NCBI GenBank assembly: GCA_016712565.1
Contig: JADJQU010000006.1
Location: forward strand, 464,742 to 528,741
Length of the DNA: 64,000 nucleotides
Direction of reading: 5' to 3'
Source of the DNA: Planctomycetota bacterium
GTDB taxonomy: Bacteria; Planctomycetota; UBA1135; GCA-002686595
A model generated the notes under the pieces. The model did not search any database. It saw nothing but the letters and a program-made list of their open reading frames with translations, and was not told the origin of the DNA. This document shows positions 36,714-45,567 of this stretch, piece by piece (position 1 is the stretch's first letter; each line of letters begins with the position of its first letter). Both the position numbers and the translations under genes were made by a program.

Positions 36714-37687
36714 AGCAAGCGATCTCAATCGTGATCCCCGCCCTGGCGGCGGACGAGAGCCTGGAGCAGGCACTGGGCTCCCTGGCGCCCGAACTCCAGC
36801 GCCGCGCCGCCGGGGATCAGGTGCTCCTGGTGGACGACAGCGGCACGGGGGCCGTGGCGCGGGCCCTCGGCCCGTGGGGGCCTGCCGTGGAGCTGCTCGA
36901 AATGCCGCGCAACAGCGGCTTCGGCCGCGCCCTCGGCGCGGGAATCGCCGCGGCGAGGCACGGGCTCGTCTTCGCCATGAACAGCGACGTGCGGGTGCGC
37001 CCGGGCTTCGCCGAACCGCTGCTCTCGGCCCTGGACGGGGCCCCGGGGGAACGCGTGTTCGCCGCCGTGCCGCGCATCCTCCTGCGTGGGGAGGAGGGGC
37101 GCGTGGAGTCCCTGGTGAGCCTGCGACTGGAGGGCGGCATTGCCCGCGCGGCGCAACCGCTGCTGGAGGAGGCCCACTTCCGTCGCGCCGACGAGGCCTG
37201 GCTCGCGCAGAACCGCAACGTGCCCTTCCCGATCGGCGGCGCCTGTCTCTTGCGCCGCGAGCTGTTCCTGGACCTGGGCGGCTTCGACCCGGCCTTCGAG
37301 CCGTTCTACCTGGAGGACCTGGACCTGGGCTGGCGCGCTTGGCGCGCGGGCTGGTGCACGCGCTACGTGGGTGCCGCCGTGGTGGAGCACCGCCATCGCG
37401 CCACCATCGGCGCGCGCGTGCCCGAGCAGGTGGTGCTGCAGGCCATCGAGCGCAATCGCCTGCTGTTCACCTGGAAGCACCTCGACGATCCGGTGCTCCT
37501 GGAGGAGCACCTGCGTCAACTGGCCCGGCGCACGGCCGAGGCCCGGGCCGCCGGGGATCGCGTCTTCCTCGCGGCCCTGTGCCTGGCCCTGGAGGACCGC
37601 GGCAAGGGGATCGCGGCCCGGCGGGCGGAGTCGGCCCCGGGCCGGAGCGGTTTCGCGCGCCAATGCCGCGACACCGACCCGTTCTGA
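36710..37687 (+). CDS. Glycosyltransferase family 2 protein
   Basis: 325 residues, GT-A fold. 'AISIVIPALAADESLEQAL' opens the domain, 'LLVDDSGTG' carries the first Asp pair, 'NSGFGRALGAGIAAARHGLV' and 'FAMNSDVRVRPGF' are the rhamnosyltransferase-like GT2 blocks, and 'GGACLLRRELFLDLGGFDP' with 'FYLEDLDLGWRAWRAGW' completes the catalytic region (ED and W motifs). Transfers a sugar from a nucleotide donor in polysaccharide assembly. Start GTG 36710 overlaps the stop of the coiled-coil glycosyltransferase. Confidence 0.93.
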   Translation: MKQAISIVIPALAADESLEQALGSLAPELQRRAAGDQVLLVDDSGTGAVARALGPWGPAVELLEMPRNSGFGRALGAGIAAARHGLVFAMNSDVRVRPGFAEPLLSALDGAPGERVFAAVPRILLRGEEGRVESLVSLRLEGGIARAAQPLLEEAHFRRADEAWLAQNRNVPFPIGGACLLRRELFLDLGGFDPAFEPFYLEDLDLGWRAWRAGWCTRYVGAAVVEHRHRATIGARVPEQVVLQAIERNRLLFTWKHLDDPVLLEEHLRQLARRTAEARAAGDRVFLAALCLALEDRGKGIAARRAESAPGRSGFARQCRDTDPF

Positions 37688-38902
37688 TCAGCGCGCCGCG
37701 CTGGAGAGCACGGCCTCCAGGCGCGTCAGGTGGGCCTCTTCGCTGAACTCCCGCTGGGCCCGTTCACGGCCCCGGATCCCCAGGCGCAGGGCCAATTCGG
37801 CATCGCCGCACAGGCGGGAGAGGGACTCGGCGAAGCCCGCCACGTCGCCGCGGGCGTGCAGGAATCCGTTGGAGGGGTCGAGCCACTCGGACACGCCCCC
37901 GACGTCGAAGGCCACCACGGGCTTGCCGTGGGCCCCGGCCTCGATGCCGATCAGTCCGAAGGGCTCCTGCCAGGTGGAAGGGAAGGCCACGACCCGGGCC
38001 TCCCGGTAGCGCTGGGCCAGGCGTTCCGCGCTGAGCCAACCCGGGAAGTGCACGCGGCCCTCGAGTCCCAGGGCCCGCGCGCGCGCCTCCAACCAGGGCC
38101 GCGCCGGTCCCTCGCCGGGAATCTCGGCCCGGAACGGCAGGCTCACGCGCGAGAGAGCCTCCAGCAGCACGTCCAGTCCCTTGTCGGGGAGCACCAGTCG
38201 CGCGGGACACAGGATCAGCGGATCCTGCTCCCCTCGCTCGCGGGGCGGAGGGCTCGAGGGCGCGACATCCGGCACGAAGTAGGGGATCACCGCCACGTGC
38301 AGGGGCAGGTCGCCGGCGGCCACCAGTTCCCGCTGCATGTAGCGCGAGGCGACCACCAGCCGCTGCACGGACTTGGCGCGCTGGAATTCCGCCAGCTTCT
38401 TGCGGAATTCGCCCACGCCCTCGATCCAGGGCCGCACGCGGCCGCTCTGCTGGAAGCAGGAACAGCCCCCGGAAAGGAAGTAGCGCTCCAGGCACACGAG
38501 ACCCAGGGGGCGCGTGCAGTTGGATCCGTCCCGCTCGATCTTGTTCAGGCTGGGGCAGAACAGCGTGTGGTCCTGCACGAAGCGCACCAGGGGCCCGATG
38601 CGCCCCAGGGCCTCGAAGGTGCGGCCGACGAAGCAGGCGAGCACCAGCACCACGTCGGGACGGAACTCGCGTCCGGCGGCCACCATGGCGTCGAGGGCCG
38701 CGGCGGGCGCCGCGCCGTCGGAGTAGGCGGCGTGCACCAGGAGCCGCGCGCCCCGGGGCAGCGAGAGGCGCGGTTCCCGCTCCGCTCCGGCGAGCACGGC
38801 GACGGTGTGGCCGCGGGCCGCGAGCGCCGCGGCGATCAGGCCGGCGTAGCGTTCGCTGCCCCCGATCAGGCCCCAGTGGTCGAGCGTGAGAAGGAGCCGC
38901 AC
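37688..38902 (-). CDS. Glycosyltransferase family 4 protein
   Basis: 404 residues. 'LTLDHWGLIGGSERYAGLIA' at the N-terminus, 'PLILCPARLVLPDKGLDVLL' at the domain hinge and 'PSTWQEPFGLIGIEAGAHG' as donor-site E-x7-E motif. The Cys-rich insertion spans about 116-149 ('DHTLFCPSLN' ... 'GGCSCF'). It starts 3 bp after the rho stop and so is likely transcribed with coaE-rho, although its function belongs with the convergent glycosyltransferase genes. Confidence 0.91.
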   Translation of the reverse strand: MRLLLTLDHWGLIGGSERYAGLIAAALAARGHTVAVLAGAEREPRLSLPRGARLLVHAAYSDGAAPAAALDAMVAAGREFRPDVVLVLACFVGRTFEALGRIGPLVRFVQDHTLFCPSLNKIERDGSNCTRPLGLVCLERYFLSGGCSCFQQSGRVRPWIEGVGEFRKKLAEFQRAKSVQRLVVASRYMQRELVAAGDLPLHVAVIPYFVPDVAPSSPPPRERGEQDPLILCPARLVLPDKGLDVLLEALSRVSLPFRAEIPGEGPARPWLEARARALGLEGRVHFPGWLSAERLAQRYREARVVAFPSTWQEPFGLIGIEAGAHGKPVVAFDVGGVSEWLDPSNGFLHARGDVAGFAESLSRLCGDAELALRLGIRGRERAQREFSEEAHLTRLEAVLSSAAR

Positions 38903-38905
38903 CGC

Positions 38906-40360
38906 TCAGCCGATCGACATCAAGAACTCGCCGTTGACGCGGGTCTTCTTCATTTTCTGGATCAGCATCTCCATGGCCTCCACCGGGTCCATCTCATTGA
39001 GCACCTTGCGCAGCATCCAGACGCGCTTGATCTCCTCGGGCGTGAAGAGCAGCTCTTCCTTGCGCGTGCCGGAGCGGTTGATGTCGATGGCCGGGAAGAT
39101 GCGGCGGTCGGAGAGGCGCCGCTCCAGCACCAGCTCCATGTTGCCCGTGCCCTTGAACTCCTCGAAAATCAGCTCGTCCATCTTCGAGCCGGTCTCGATC
39201 AGCGCCGTGCCCAGGATCGTGAGCGAGCCGCCGCCCTCCAGGTTGCGGGCCGCGCCGAAGAATTTCTTGGGGAACTGCAGGGCGCCGGCCTCCAGGCCGC
39301 CCGACAGGAGCTTGCCGTTCGACGGCGCCTCGATGTTGCAGGCCCGCGCGAGTCGCGTGATCGAGTCCAGCAGGATGATCACGTCCTCGCCGGCCTCCAC
39401 CAGGCTCTTGGCCTTCTTGATCACCATGTCGGCCACCTGGATGTGGCGCCAGGCGGGCTCGTCGAACGTGGAGCTGACCACCTCGCGGTCGCCCTCGGGC
39501 AGCATGCGCTCGAAATCGGTCACTTCCTCGGGGCGTTCGTCGATCAACAGGATGATCAGGTGCACGTCGGGCGCGTTCTCGACGATCGAGCGCGCGATCT
39601 GGTGCAGGAGCACGGTCTTGCCCGTGCGCGGCGGGGCCACGATCAGCCCGCGCTGGCCGCGCCCGATGGGCGTGATGAGATCCACGATGCGCATCTCCAG
39701 GGGATTGTCCTCCGTGCCCTCCAGGATGATGCGCCGGTCGGGGTAGAGCGGCGTGAGTTCCTTGAAGGGGGCCCGCGTGGCGGCTTCCTCCGGCGGGTGC
39801 TGGTCGATCTCGGCCACATCCACCACGGCCAGGAACCCCTCGCCCTCGCGTGGCGCGCGCAGGTTGCCGCGCACGGTCATGCCGGGGGCCAGGGCGTACT
39901 TCTTCACCAGTGACGCGGGCAGGAAGGCGTCGTCGGCCACGGGCAGGTAGCCGTAGTGGGGCGAGCGCAGGAAGAAGTGGCCGCTCTGGGCCACGTCCAC
40001 CACGCCGGTGACCTCCACGGGGATGCGCTGGCAGAGGCGCGCGGCGGCGATTTCGAACAGCACCTCCTCGCGCTTCTTGCCGGCGAGGTTCTCGACCTCC
40101 TCGGCCTCGGCCACTTCGTACAGCTCCGACAGGTTCATGGCCTGCAGTTCGCCGTACTGGGTGGTCTTGGGCTTGGTGCGCTTGGTGCTCTTGGGCAGGG
40201 AGTCCTCGAAGGCCGAGAGCTCCTCGGGCGTCAGGTCCGCCGGCAGCTTCGCGAAATCGATCCACAGGGGATCGGGGTTCTTCGCGGCCGGCTTGTCGAA
40301 GGACTGGGGCGCGTGGGTCTTGTGGAACTTGTGGCGTTGGCGCTTGTTGCGAAATTTCAT
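38906..40360 (-). CDS. rho: Transcription termination factor Rho
   Basis: 484 residues, hexameric RNA-dependent ATPase. After a basic N-terminal extension of about 75 residues comes the Rho N-terminal helix block ('MNLSELYEVAEAEEVENLAG'), then the cold-shock-like RNA-binding domain ('SGHFFLRSPHYGYLPVADDA'). The ATPase core has 'APPRTGKTVLLHQIARSI' (P-loop), 'LLIDERPEEVTDFERM', and 'LARACNIEAPSNGKLLSGGL'. The Arg-rich first 20 residues ('MKFRNKRQRHKFHKTH') are unusual for Rho. Starts 55 bp after the coaE stop with no clear promoter between. Confidence 0.97.
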   Translation of the reverse strand: MKFRNKRQRHKFHKTHAPQSFDKPAAKNPDPLWIDFAKLPADLTPEELSAFEDSLPKSTKRTKPKTTQYGELQAMNLSELYEVAEAEEVENLAGKKREEVLFEIAAARLCQRIPVEVTGVVDVAQSGHFFLRSPHYGYLPVADDAFLPASLVKKYALAPGMTVRGNLRAPREGEGFLAVVDVAEIDQHPPEEAATRAPFKELTPLYPDRRIILEGTEDNPLEMRIVDLITPIGRGQRGLIVAPPRTGKTVLLHQIARSIVENAPDVHLIILLIDERPEEVTDFERMLPEGDREVVSSTFDEPAWRHIQVADMVIKKAKSLVEAGEDVIILLDSITRLARACNIEAPSNGKLLSGGLEAGALQFPKKFFGAARNLEGGGSLTILGTALIETGSKMDELIFEEFKGTGNMELVLERRLSDRRIFPAIDINRSGTRKEELLFTPEEIKRVWMLRKVLNEMDPVEAMEMLIQKMKKTRVNGEFLMSIG

Positions 40361-40415
40361 GTGGTGTGGGAGGCGTGCGCTCCGGGAGGGCGCGGGCCAT
40401 GGACCGCCGGCGGGG

Positions 40416-41090
40416 TCAGAGGGATGCGGATTCGAGCCGGCGCAGGGTTTCGCGCACGAGAGCCGCGAGGTGTTGGGGATCGCCGTCGTTGTGGAGGACG
40501 TGGTGGGCCAGGGCGCGCTTCTCGGTCAAGGGCATCTGCAGGGCCTCCCGGCGGGCGACCTCGCCGCTCTTCCAGCCGCGGGATCGGACCGCCCGTTGGT
40601 CGCGCAGGCTGTCGGGAGTGTCCACGAAGATCAGGGCGTCGCACAACCCCGCGAGTCCGTGGCTGTGGTCGTTTTCCAAGAGCAGGGGCACGTCGAGCAC
40701 GATGCGCGGCACCCCCCGGCGGCGGGCGTCCTGGTAGCGCGCCACGAGTTCGGCGCGCACCGCCGGGTGGATCCAGCTCTCCAGGAGCGCGCGCGCCGTG
40801 GGATCGGCGAACACGGCCCCGGCGAGTTTCTGCCGGTCGACGCGGCCCTCGGCGCCGAGCACGCCCGGCCCAAAGGCCTCCGCCACGCGGGACTGGAACT
40901 CGGGCTCTCCGTACAGGCGGTCCACGATCTCATCGGCATCGAGGACCACGCCCAGGTCTCCCGCCAGCAGACGGGCGGCCGTCGACTTGCCCGAGGCGAT
41001 GCCGCCCAGGACGCCCCAGACGCGCGAGCCCACCGCCCGCGGGCTCTCGCCGCCAGAGGTCGTGCGATCAGAAGAAAGATAGCCGGACAT
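40416..41090 (-). CDS. coaE: Dephospho-CoA kinase
   Basis: 224 residues. Phosphorylates dephospho-CoA in the last step of coenzyme A synthesis. P-loop 'GVLGGIASGKSTAARLLA' (about 26-43), 'VVLDADEIVDRLY' and 'VLDVPLLLEN', and 'WIHPAVRAEL', all matching the CoaE family. The N-terminal 20 residues before the P-loop are Ser/Arg rich, so a later start may be used. Likely co-transcribed with rho. Confidence 0.94.
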   Translation of the reverse strand: MSGYLSSDRTTSGGESPRAVGSRVWGVLGGIASGKSTAARLLAGDLGVVLDADEIVDRLYGEPEFQSRVAEAFGPGVLGAEGRVDRQKLAGAVFADPTARALLESWIHPAVRAELVARYQDARRRGVPRIVLDVPLLLENDHSHGLAGLCDALIFVDTPDSLRDQRAVRSRGWKSGEVARREALQMPLTEKRALAHHVLHNDGDPQHLAALVRETLRRLESASL

Positions 41091-41882
41091 GCCGAGGGAT
41101 GGGGGAGTGCAGGGGGTCTGAGGGGAGGGCCTGAAACCGGCGCCAGGTCCCCAGTCCCGTGGGTGCGGGCTCTAGGGATTTCTTTTCGGTGGCCGGGCCT
41201 CCCGCGGAAAGCTGGGCGTCCTGGGCCCGAGGGCGGCAGGCGGCCCGAGGCTTCCTGGGGCGCGCGGGGTGAAGTGGATGGGACGCCGGCCGGAGGGCAC
41301 CGCCGGCGGCTCTCGAGCCGCGGCAGGAGCCCGCACGCCGTTCCGCCACGGGGAGAACCGGGGGCGTACAGGCGTATGGCCCCGGGGCATCCGCTGAGGA
41401 CGTGGGGGGGACCTCCCGGGTCGCACCGCGCGGGGGCGATCCGTGGAGACCTAAGGGGAAGGCCGGGGGGGGAGCCCACGGGGAGGCTGCGGAAGGGTAA
41501 CCCGCGCAGGGCGCGGGGTAGAGCCCTGCGTCCCCGAGGAGATCCGGCCGCGCGCGGTCAGGTGGCCCCGAGGACTCCCGGGAGGCTTGCGAGCCTAGTC
41601 CGGGCGGCCGGCACGTCAAGGGGGGCGAATTCGCTTGCCGCCCCCAGACGGGTCGGTTATCAAGTCGCGCTCCCTGTGCCCTTGCCGGCCCCCGCCGGTA
41701 AGGTACCAACACCCCCGTCCCACCCCCCCTGCCCCGGCCAGCCGGTGTCGCGCACCCCCGCGCCACCGATGGTCCCGTGCCTTCCTCCGTGCAACGGCCG
41801 CGCTGCCGCTTCCGAAGGAGCCCGGCACGATCCCAACCCCGCCCATCCCCGCCCACCCGAACCATCGGGGACTCGAAAGCCC
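41091..41882. other. 792-bp gap without a supported gene
   Basis: Divergent gap between coaE (minus) and the coiled-coil/BRCT-like gene (plus). Frames stay open on both strands but composition is Pro/Arg/Gly-rich with no recognisable domain and no Shine-Dalgarno-led start, as expected from G/C-rich non-coding DNA. A candidate promoter for the downstream gene lies at 41635-41662. Pyrimidine-rich runs occupy about 41660-41760. I see nothing else. Confidence 0.6.
41635..41662 (+). promoter_or_regulatory. Candidate promoter for the coiled-coil/BRCT-like gene
   Basis: TTGCCG (41635-41640) and TTATCA (41657-41662) with 16 bp spacing. The -35 context CGCTTGCC recurs at the rpmB promoter. Leader would be about 210 nt. 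Confidence 0.4.
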
Positions 41883-43154
41883 ATGAAGCGTATCCAGGAA
41901 TTCGCCCCCCAGGGTGCATCCCAGCGCGGCGTCACGAAGGTCAACATCGTCTGGCTGATCATCCTGATCACCCTGCTGGTTTTCGGACTGGTGTTCGCCT
42001 TCTCGGCGAACTCCGAGAAGGCCGACACCATGCTGCGCCTGGAGGACGCCCAGAAGCAGTTGGCCGCCGCCAAGGTTTCCGAGGACGCCGCCTCGAAGCA
42101 GGTTTCGGACATCTCGCGCTCGTTCGGGTTCTATGACCCGAACGCTCCCATCCCGGTGGCCAACCTGGAGTCCGCCAAGGCCGCCTTCGAGTCGGCCAAG
42201 CAGACCTTCAGCGACGCCGGCGTGAGCGTCACGGACTTCGAGAAGCTGATCCCCGTGGCGGAGCAGGCCTACAAGGCCCGCACCCGCGAGGTGCAGCAGC
42301 TCAAGGACCAGCTCGCGACCCTGGGCACCGAGAAGTCGACCCTGGAATCGGCCCTGCGTCAGGCCTCGTCCGCCAAGGACACCCAGATCACGGGCCTGCA
42401 GAAGCAACTGGAAGACGCCACCGCCGCCGCCTCCCGCGAGCAGTCGCGCCTGGAAGCCCAGATCGCCTCGCTCAAGAGCACCAACGCCGACGTCGAGAAC
42501 AGCCTCAAGGTCGCTCGCGGCGAGATCGACACCCAGAAGCGCAACCTGACCAACGCCACGATCGAGTACCAGGCGCGTTTCACCGAGATGGGGAACAAGC
42601 TCAAGTTCCTCAAGGAGCCGGAAAGCGCGGACGGCACGCTGCTGGCCGTGGCCAAGTCCGCGGTCGTGGGCTGGATCGACATCGGCGCCAACCAGCGCGT
42701 GGCCGCGGGGATGAAGTTCGCCGTGATCTCCGGCAAGCTCGGCTCGAAGAACGTCAAGTGCATCGCCGAAGTCACCAAGACGGAGCCGGGCCGCGCCGAA
42801 GTGATGTTCACCAAGGTGGTGGACCAATTCGACCCGCCGGTCGTCGGTGACCTGATCTACAACCCGCTCCTGGACCCCAAGGGCCAGCGCAACGCGGTGC
42901 TCGTGGGCCGCTTCTCCGTGCCCAGCGAGAACGAAGTGCGCGGACTGTTGGCCGATCTGGGGATCACGGTGCAGTCCAAGCTGGACAACACCACCGACTA
43001 CCTCGTGGTCGGCGGCGAAATGTACGTGGACCTGGAGGGCAACCCGCTGGAGGAGCCGCTGCAGCCCTCCGAGACCGGGGTCTACAAGGACGCCGAAGCC
43101 AAGGGCGTGGCGATCACGCCCCTCAAGGACCTGCGCGCCTACTTCAAGTTCTAG
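41883..43154 (+). CDS. Membrane-anchored coiled-coil protein with a BRCT-like C-terminus
   Basis: 423 residues. A short N-terminus with positive charges leads into one strong transmembrane helix (about 21-41, 'NIVWLIILITLLVFGLVFAF'). Then comes a Gln/Ala/Lys/Glu-rich region with heptad character (about 46-255), a predicted coiled coil. A small beta-rich segment (about 265-330) resembles an extracytoplasmic or adaptor domain ('VVGWIDIGANQRVAAGMKF'). The last about 93 residues resemble a BRCT domain of the DNA-ligase type: 'VLVGRFSVPSENEVRGLLAD', 'TTDYLVVGG', then 'YKDAEAKGVAITPLKDLRAY'. The function is unknown to me. The usual BRCT Trp is not evident, so the fold assignment is moderate. tatC follows 124 bp later. 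Confidence 0.72.
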   Translation: MKRIQEFAPQGASQRGVTKVNIVWLIILITLLVFGLVFAFSANSEKADTMLRLEDAQKQLAAAKVSEDAASKQVSDISRSFGFYDPNAPIPVANLESAKAAFESAKQTFSDAGVSVTDFEKLIPVAEQAYKARTREVQQLKDQLATLGTEKSTLESALRQASSAKDTQITGLQKQLEDATAAASREQSRLEAQIASLKSTNADVENSLKVARGEIDTQKRNLTNATIEYQARFTEMGNKLKFLKEPESADGTLLAVAKSAVVGWIDIGANQRVAAGMKFAVISGKLGSKNVKCIAEVTKTEPGRAEVMFTKVVDQFDPPVVGDLIYNPLLDPKGQRNAVLVGRFSVPSENEVRGLLADLGITVQSKLDNTTDYLVVGGEMYVDLEGNPLEEPLQPSETGVYKDAEAKGVAITPLKDLRAYFKF

Positions 43155-43181
43155 CTCCGGACGCTTCGGCGCTGGATCACG

Positions 43182-43218
43182 AGCGGGCGGCCCCTGACCG
43201 GGTCGCCCGCTTGCATTT
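43182..43218 (+). terminator. Stem-loop terminator after the coiled-coil/BRCT-like gene
   Basis: Arms 43182-43193 and 43200-43211 pair over 12 bp with one mismatch around a 6-nt loop, followed by TGCATTT. A second imperfect hairpin lies at about 43220-43249. Confidence 0.55.
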
Positions 43219-43264
43219 CCGGGCTCGCTCCGCCGCTGGCGGTGGGAGCCTCCGATCGCGAGAC

Positions 43265-43270
43265 TAGTTG
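43265..43270 (+). promoter_or_regulatory. -10-like box TAGTTG, leaderless arrangement for tatC
   Basis: TAGTTG is followed by 8 nt and the tatC ATG (43279), with no Shine-Dalgarno sequence in the gap. The box is weaker than those at the radical SAM, xylA and lipM/lplA-like genes. Confidence 0.35.
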
Positions 43271-43278
43271 CCCGTGCC

Positions 43279-44196
43279 ATGGCCGACCCCGATCCGGAAG
43301 AGCGCGCCTTCGAGAGCACACGCATGTCGCTGGCGGAGCACCTCGTGGAGCTGCGCAAGCGGCTGTTCCGCGGCGTGCTGGCCTTGATCGTGGCCTTCTT
43401 CGTCGGCTGGGCCTACTACGAGCCCCTGAGCGAAATCCTGCTCTCGCCCCTGCGCGCCACCACGTCCTTCATCGACTCGGCCCAGGTGAAGCGGTACGAG
43501 GAGGTCCTGGCCGCGGATCCCACGATCCCGCGCACGCGCTACTTCCGGACGTCGGACGCCGAAGACAAGCGGCTCTGGGCCGAGTTCACCATCGAGCAGC
43601 GGCCGATCGTCACCGGAATCGGCGAGGGCTTCTTCTTCTCGATGCGCGTGTCCCTGGCCTTCGCCCTGGCGGCCGGCGGCCCGGTGCTGCTCTACCAGCT
43701 GTGGCAGTTCATCGCGGCGGGGCTCTACCCCCGCGAGCGGCGGCTGGTCCTGTCGTACTTCCCGATCAGCGTGCTGCTCTTCGCGAGCGGCGTGGTCTTC
43801 GGCGCGATGTATCTGCTGCCCTTCTGCATGCAGCAGCTGGCGCTGGCCTTCCCCACGGAAATGGTCGGCGCCCAATTCACCCTGGAGGAGTACTGGAGCT
43901 TCTTCGCCACCCTGTCGCTGGCCCTGGGCGCCGTGTTCCAGTTGCCGGTGATCATGCACGCCCTGGTCCACGTGGACCTGGTGTCGCGCCAAGCGTTCGC
44001 GCGCTACCGCGGCCACTTCGTGCTGTTCACGCTCGTGTTCGGCGGGATCATCACCCCGCCGGATCCCTACAGCCAGTTCCTGGTGGCGGTGCCGATGATC
44101 TTGCTCTACGAAGTGGGTCTCCTGGCCGCCTGGCCCCTGACGCGGCGGCGCGAGCGGGAGGCCAGGCAGCGCGAGCGTGAACAGGACGCCCGATGA
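43279..44196 (+). CDS. tatC: Sec-independent protein translocase subunit TatC
   Basis: 305 residues, integral membrane core of the twin-arginine translocase, recognising folded precursors with RR signal peptides. The family opening 'MSLAEHLVELRKRLFRG' and the conserved 'GEGFFFSMRVSLAFALAAGGP' (loop and helices 2-3, with the essential Glu) are present, as are 'LWQFIAAGLYPRERR' and 'FGGIITPPDPYSQFLVAVP'. About six transmembrane helices. A roughly 45-residue charged insertion follows helix 1 (about residues 60-105), longer than in E. coli TatC. TatA/TatB are not in this window. The stop overlaps the cinA start as ATGA. Confidence 0.96.
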   Translation: MADPDPEERAFESTRMSLAEHLVELRKRLFRGVLALIVAFFVGWAYYEPLSEILLSPLRATTSFIDSAQVKRYEEVLAADPTIPRTRYFRTSDAEDKRLWAEFTIEQRPIVTGIGEGFFFSMRVSLAFALAAGGPVLLYQLWQFIAAGLYPRERRLVLSYFPISVLLFASGVVFGAMYLLPFCMQQLALAFPTEMVGAQFTLEEYWSFFATLSLALGAVFQLPVIMHALVHVDLVSRQAFARYRGHFVLFTLVFGGIITPPDPYSQFLVAVPMILLYEVGLLAAWPLTRRREREARQREREQDAR

Positions 44197-45491
44197 TCCA
44201 CGACGCCCGCAGAGCGGCGACCCTCGCCATCGGCAACGAGCTGATCGAGGGCCGCCACGTGGACACCAATTCCGGAGAAATCGCCGCGCGCCTCGCGGAA
44301 CTGGGCATTGAGGTGGCAGAGACCGTCGTGGTGGGAGACGAGCGCGCGCGCGTGGAGCGCCTGATGCGCGAATTGTGCGCGGAATTTCCCATCGTGATCG
44401 CCACCGGCGGGCTCGGCCCCACGCTCGACGACTTGACGCGCGAGGCCGCGGCCGACGCGGCGGGCGTGCCCCTGGAGCTCCATGGGCCCTCCTTGGATCA
44501 CCTGCGAACGATCTGGGCCCAGCGCGAGCGGCCGATGCCCGCCACCAACGAGCGCCAGGCCCACTTCCCGGTGGGGGCCCAGATCATGGCCAATCCCGTG
44601 GGCACGGCCCCGGGCTTCCGCGTCTGGGTGGGCGGCGGCGTCCTGGCCGCCCTGCCCGGCCCGCCGCGGGAGATGCGCGCCATGCTGGAGGGAGAATTGC
44701 TCCCGTGGATCCGCGCCACCTGCGGACAGGGGCCGGCCATCGCCGTGCGTTCCCTGTACCTGTGCGGCCTGCCCGAGAGCCAGTTCGCCGAGGACGTGGG
44801 CCCCTGGATGGCGCGCGGTGAGAACCCGCGCGTGGACGTGACGGCCCACATGGGCGTGCTGTCGGTCAAGGTGGTGGCGCGCCAGACCAGCCGGTCCGCG
44901 GCGGAAGCGGCGGTCGAGGCGCGGGCCCTGGAGTTGGCCCAGCGCTTCGCGCCGTTCCTGTACAGCCGCGAGCACCCGGCCCTGGAGCGGGCGCTGTTCG
45001 AGGCCCTGCGGGCCCGGGGCTGGCGCATGGCCTTCGCCGAGTCCTGCACCGGCGGGGCCCTGGCCGAGCGGATCACCCGCGTGCCCGGGTCCAGCAGCGT
45101 GTTCCTCGAAGGCTGGGTCACCTATTCGAACGGGGCCAAGATCCGGCGCCTCGGCGTGCCCGCCGCCCTGCTCGAAGCCCACGGCGCGGTCTCGCGCGAG
45201 ACGGCCGCGGCCATGGCGGAGGGGGCCCGGGCCGAGAGCGGCGCGGACCTGGCGGTGTCCGTCACCGGCATCGCCGGGCCCGATGGGGGGAGCCTGGAGA
45301 AGCCCGTGGGCCTGGTGTGCTTCGGCGTGGCCACGGCCCAGGGCACGCAGACCCTGGAGCGACGCTACCTGCGCCACGGACGCGACGCGGTGCGGGCCTT
45401 CGCCGTCCACACCGGCCTGGAACTCGCCTGGCGGGCCGTGGCGGGCCCTCCCGCCCCGCCGGACTCCTCGGCGCGGCGCGAGTTGCGTTGA
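44193..45491 (+). CDS. cinA: CinA-family protein (nicotinamide-nucleotide amidase with molybdopterin-like domain)
   Basis: 432 residues in two domains. Residues about 5-170 form the molybdopterin-binding-like domain ('LAIGNELIEGRHVDTNSGEI', 'VIATGGLGPTLDDLTREAAA'). About 270-425 form the CinA C-terminal amidase domain ('FAESCTGGALAERITRVPGSS', 'YSNGAKIRRLGV', 'VSVTGIAGPDGGSLEKPVGL'). The C-terminal domain deamidates nicotinamide mononucleotide in characterised homologues; the N-terminal domain can be an ADP-ribose pyrophosphatase. It is coupled to tatC by a 4-bp overlap. The -35 box of the tRNA promoter overlaps its last codons. Confidence 0.95.
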   Translation: MIHDARRAATLAIGNELIEGRHVDTNSGEIAARLAELGIEVAETVVVGDERARVERLMRELCAEFPIVIATGGLGPTLDDLTREAAADAAGVPLELHGPSLDHLRTIWAQRERPMPATNERQAHFPVGAQIMANPVGTAPGFRVWVGGGVLAALPGPPREMRAMLEGELLPWIRATCGQGPAIAVRSLYLCGLPESQFAEDVGPWMARGENPRVDVTAHMGVLSVKVVARQTSRSAAEAAVEARALELAQRFAPFLYSREHPALERALFEALRARGWRMAFAESCTGGALAERITRVPGSSSVFLEGWVTYSNGAKIRRLGVPAALLEAHGAVSRETAAAMAEGARAESGADLAVSVTGIAGPDGGSLEKPVGLVCFGVATAQGTQTLERRYLRHGRDAVRAFAVHTGLELAWRAVAGPPAPPDSSARRELR

Positions 45492-45516
45492 CCGCCCAGG
45501 TCGCGCCCGGTATCCT
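45488..45516 (+). promoter_or_regulatory. Sigma70-type promoter for tRNA-Gln
   Basis: TTGACC (45488-45493) and TATCCT (45511-45516) with 17 bp spacing, both near consensus, predicting a start about 45 bp before the tRNA. The -35 box overlaps the cinA stop codon. Confidence 0.7.
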
Positions 45517-45567
45517 CCCCGCCCCGAGAACTGCCCGGCCCCGCCGGACAGCAACGCGGGCACGCGC

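Noticed and set aside
40008..41882. One frame open for about 1.9 kb upstream of the coiled-coil/BRCT-like gene
   Set aside because: It runs antisense through rho and coaE and then through low-complexity sequence; the ATG at 41883 gives the sensible protein.
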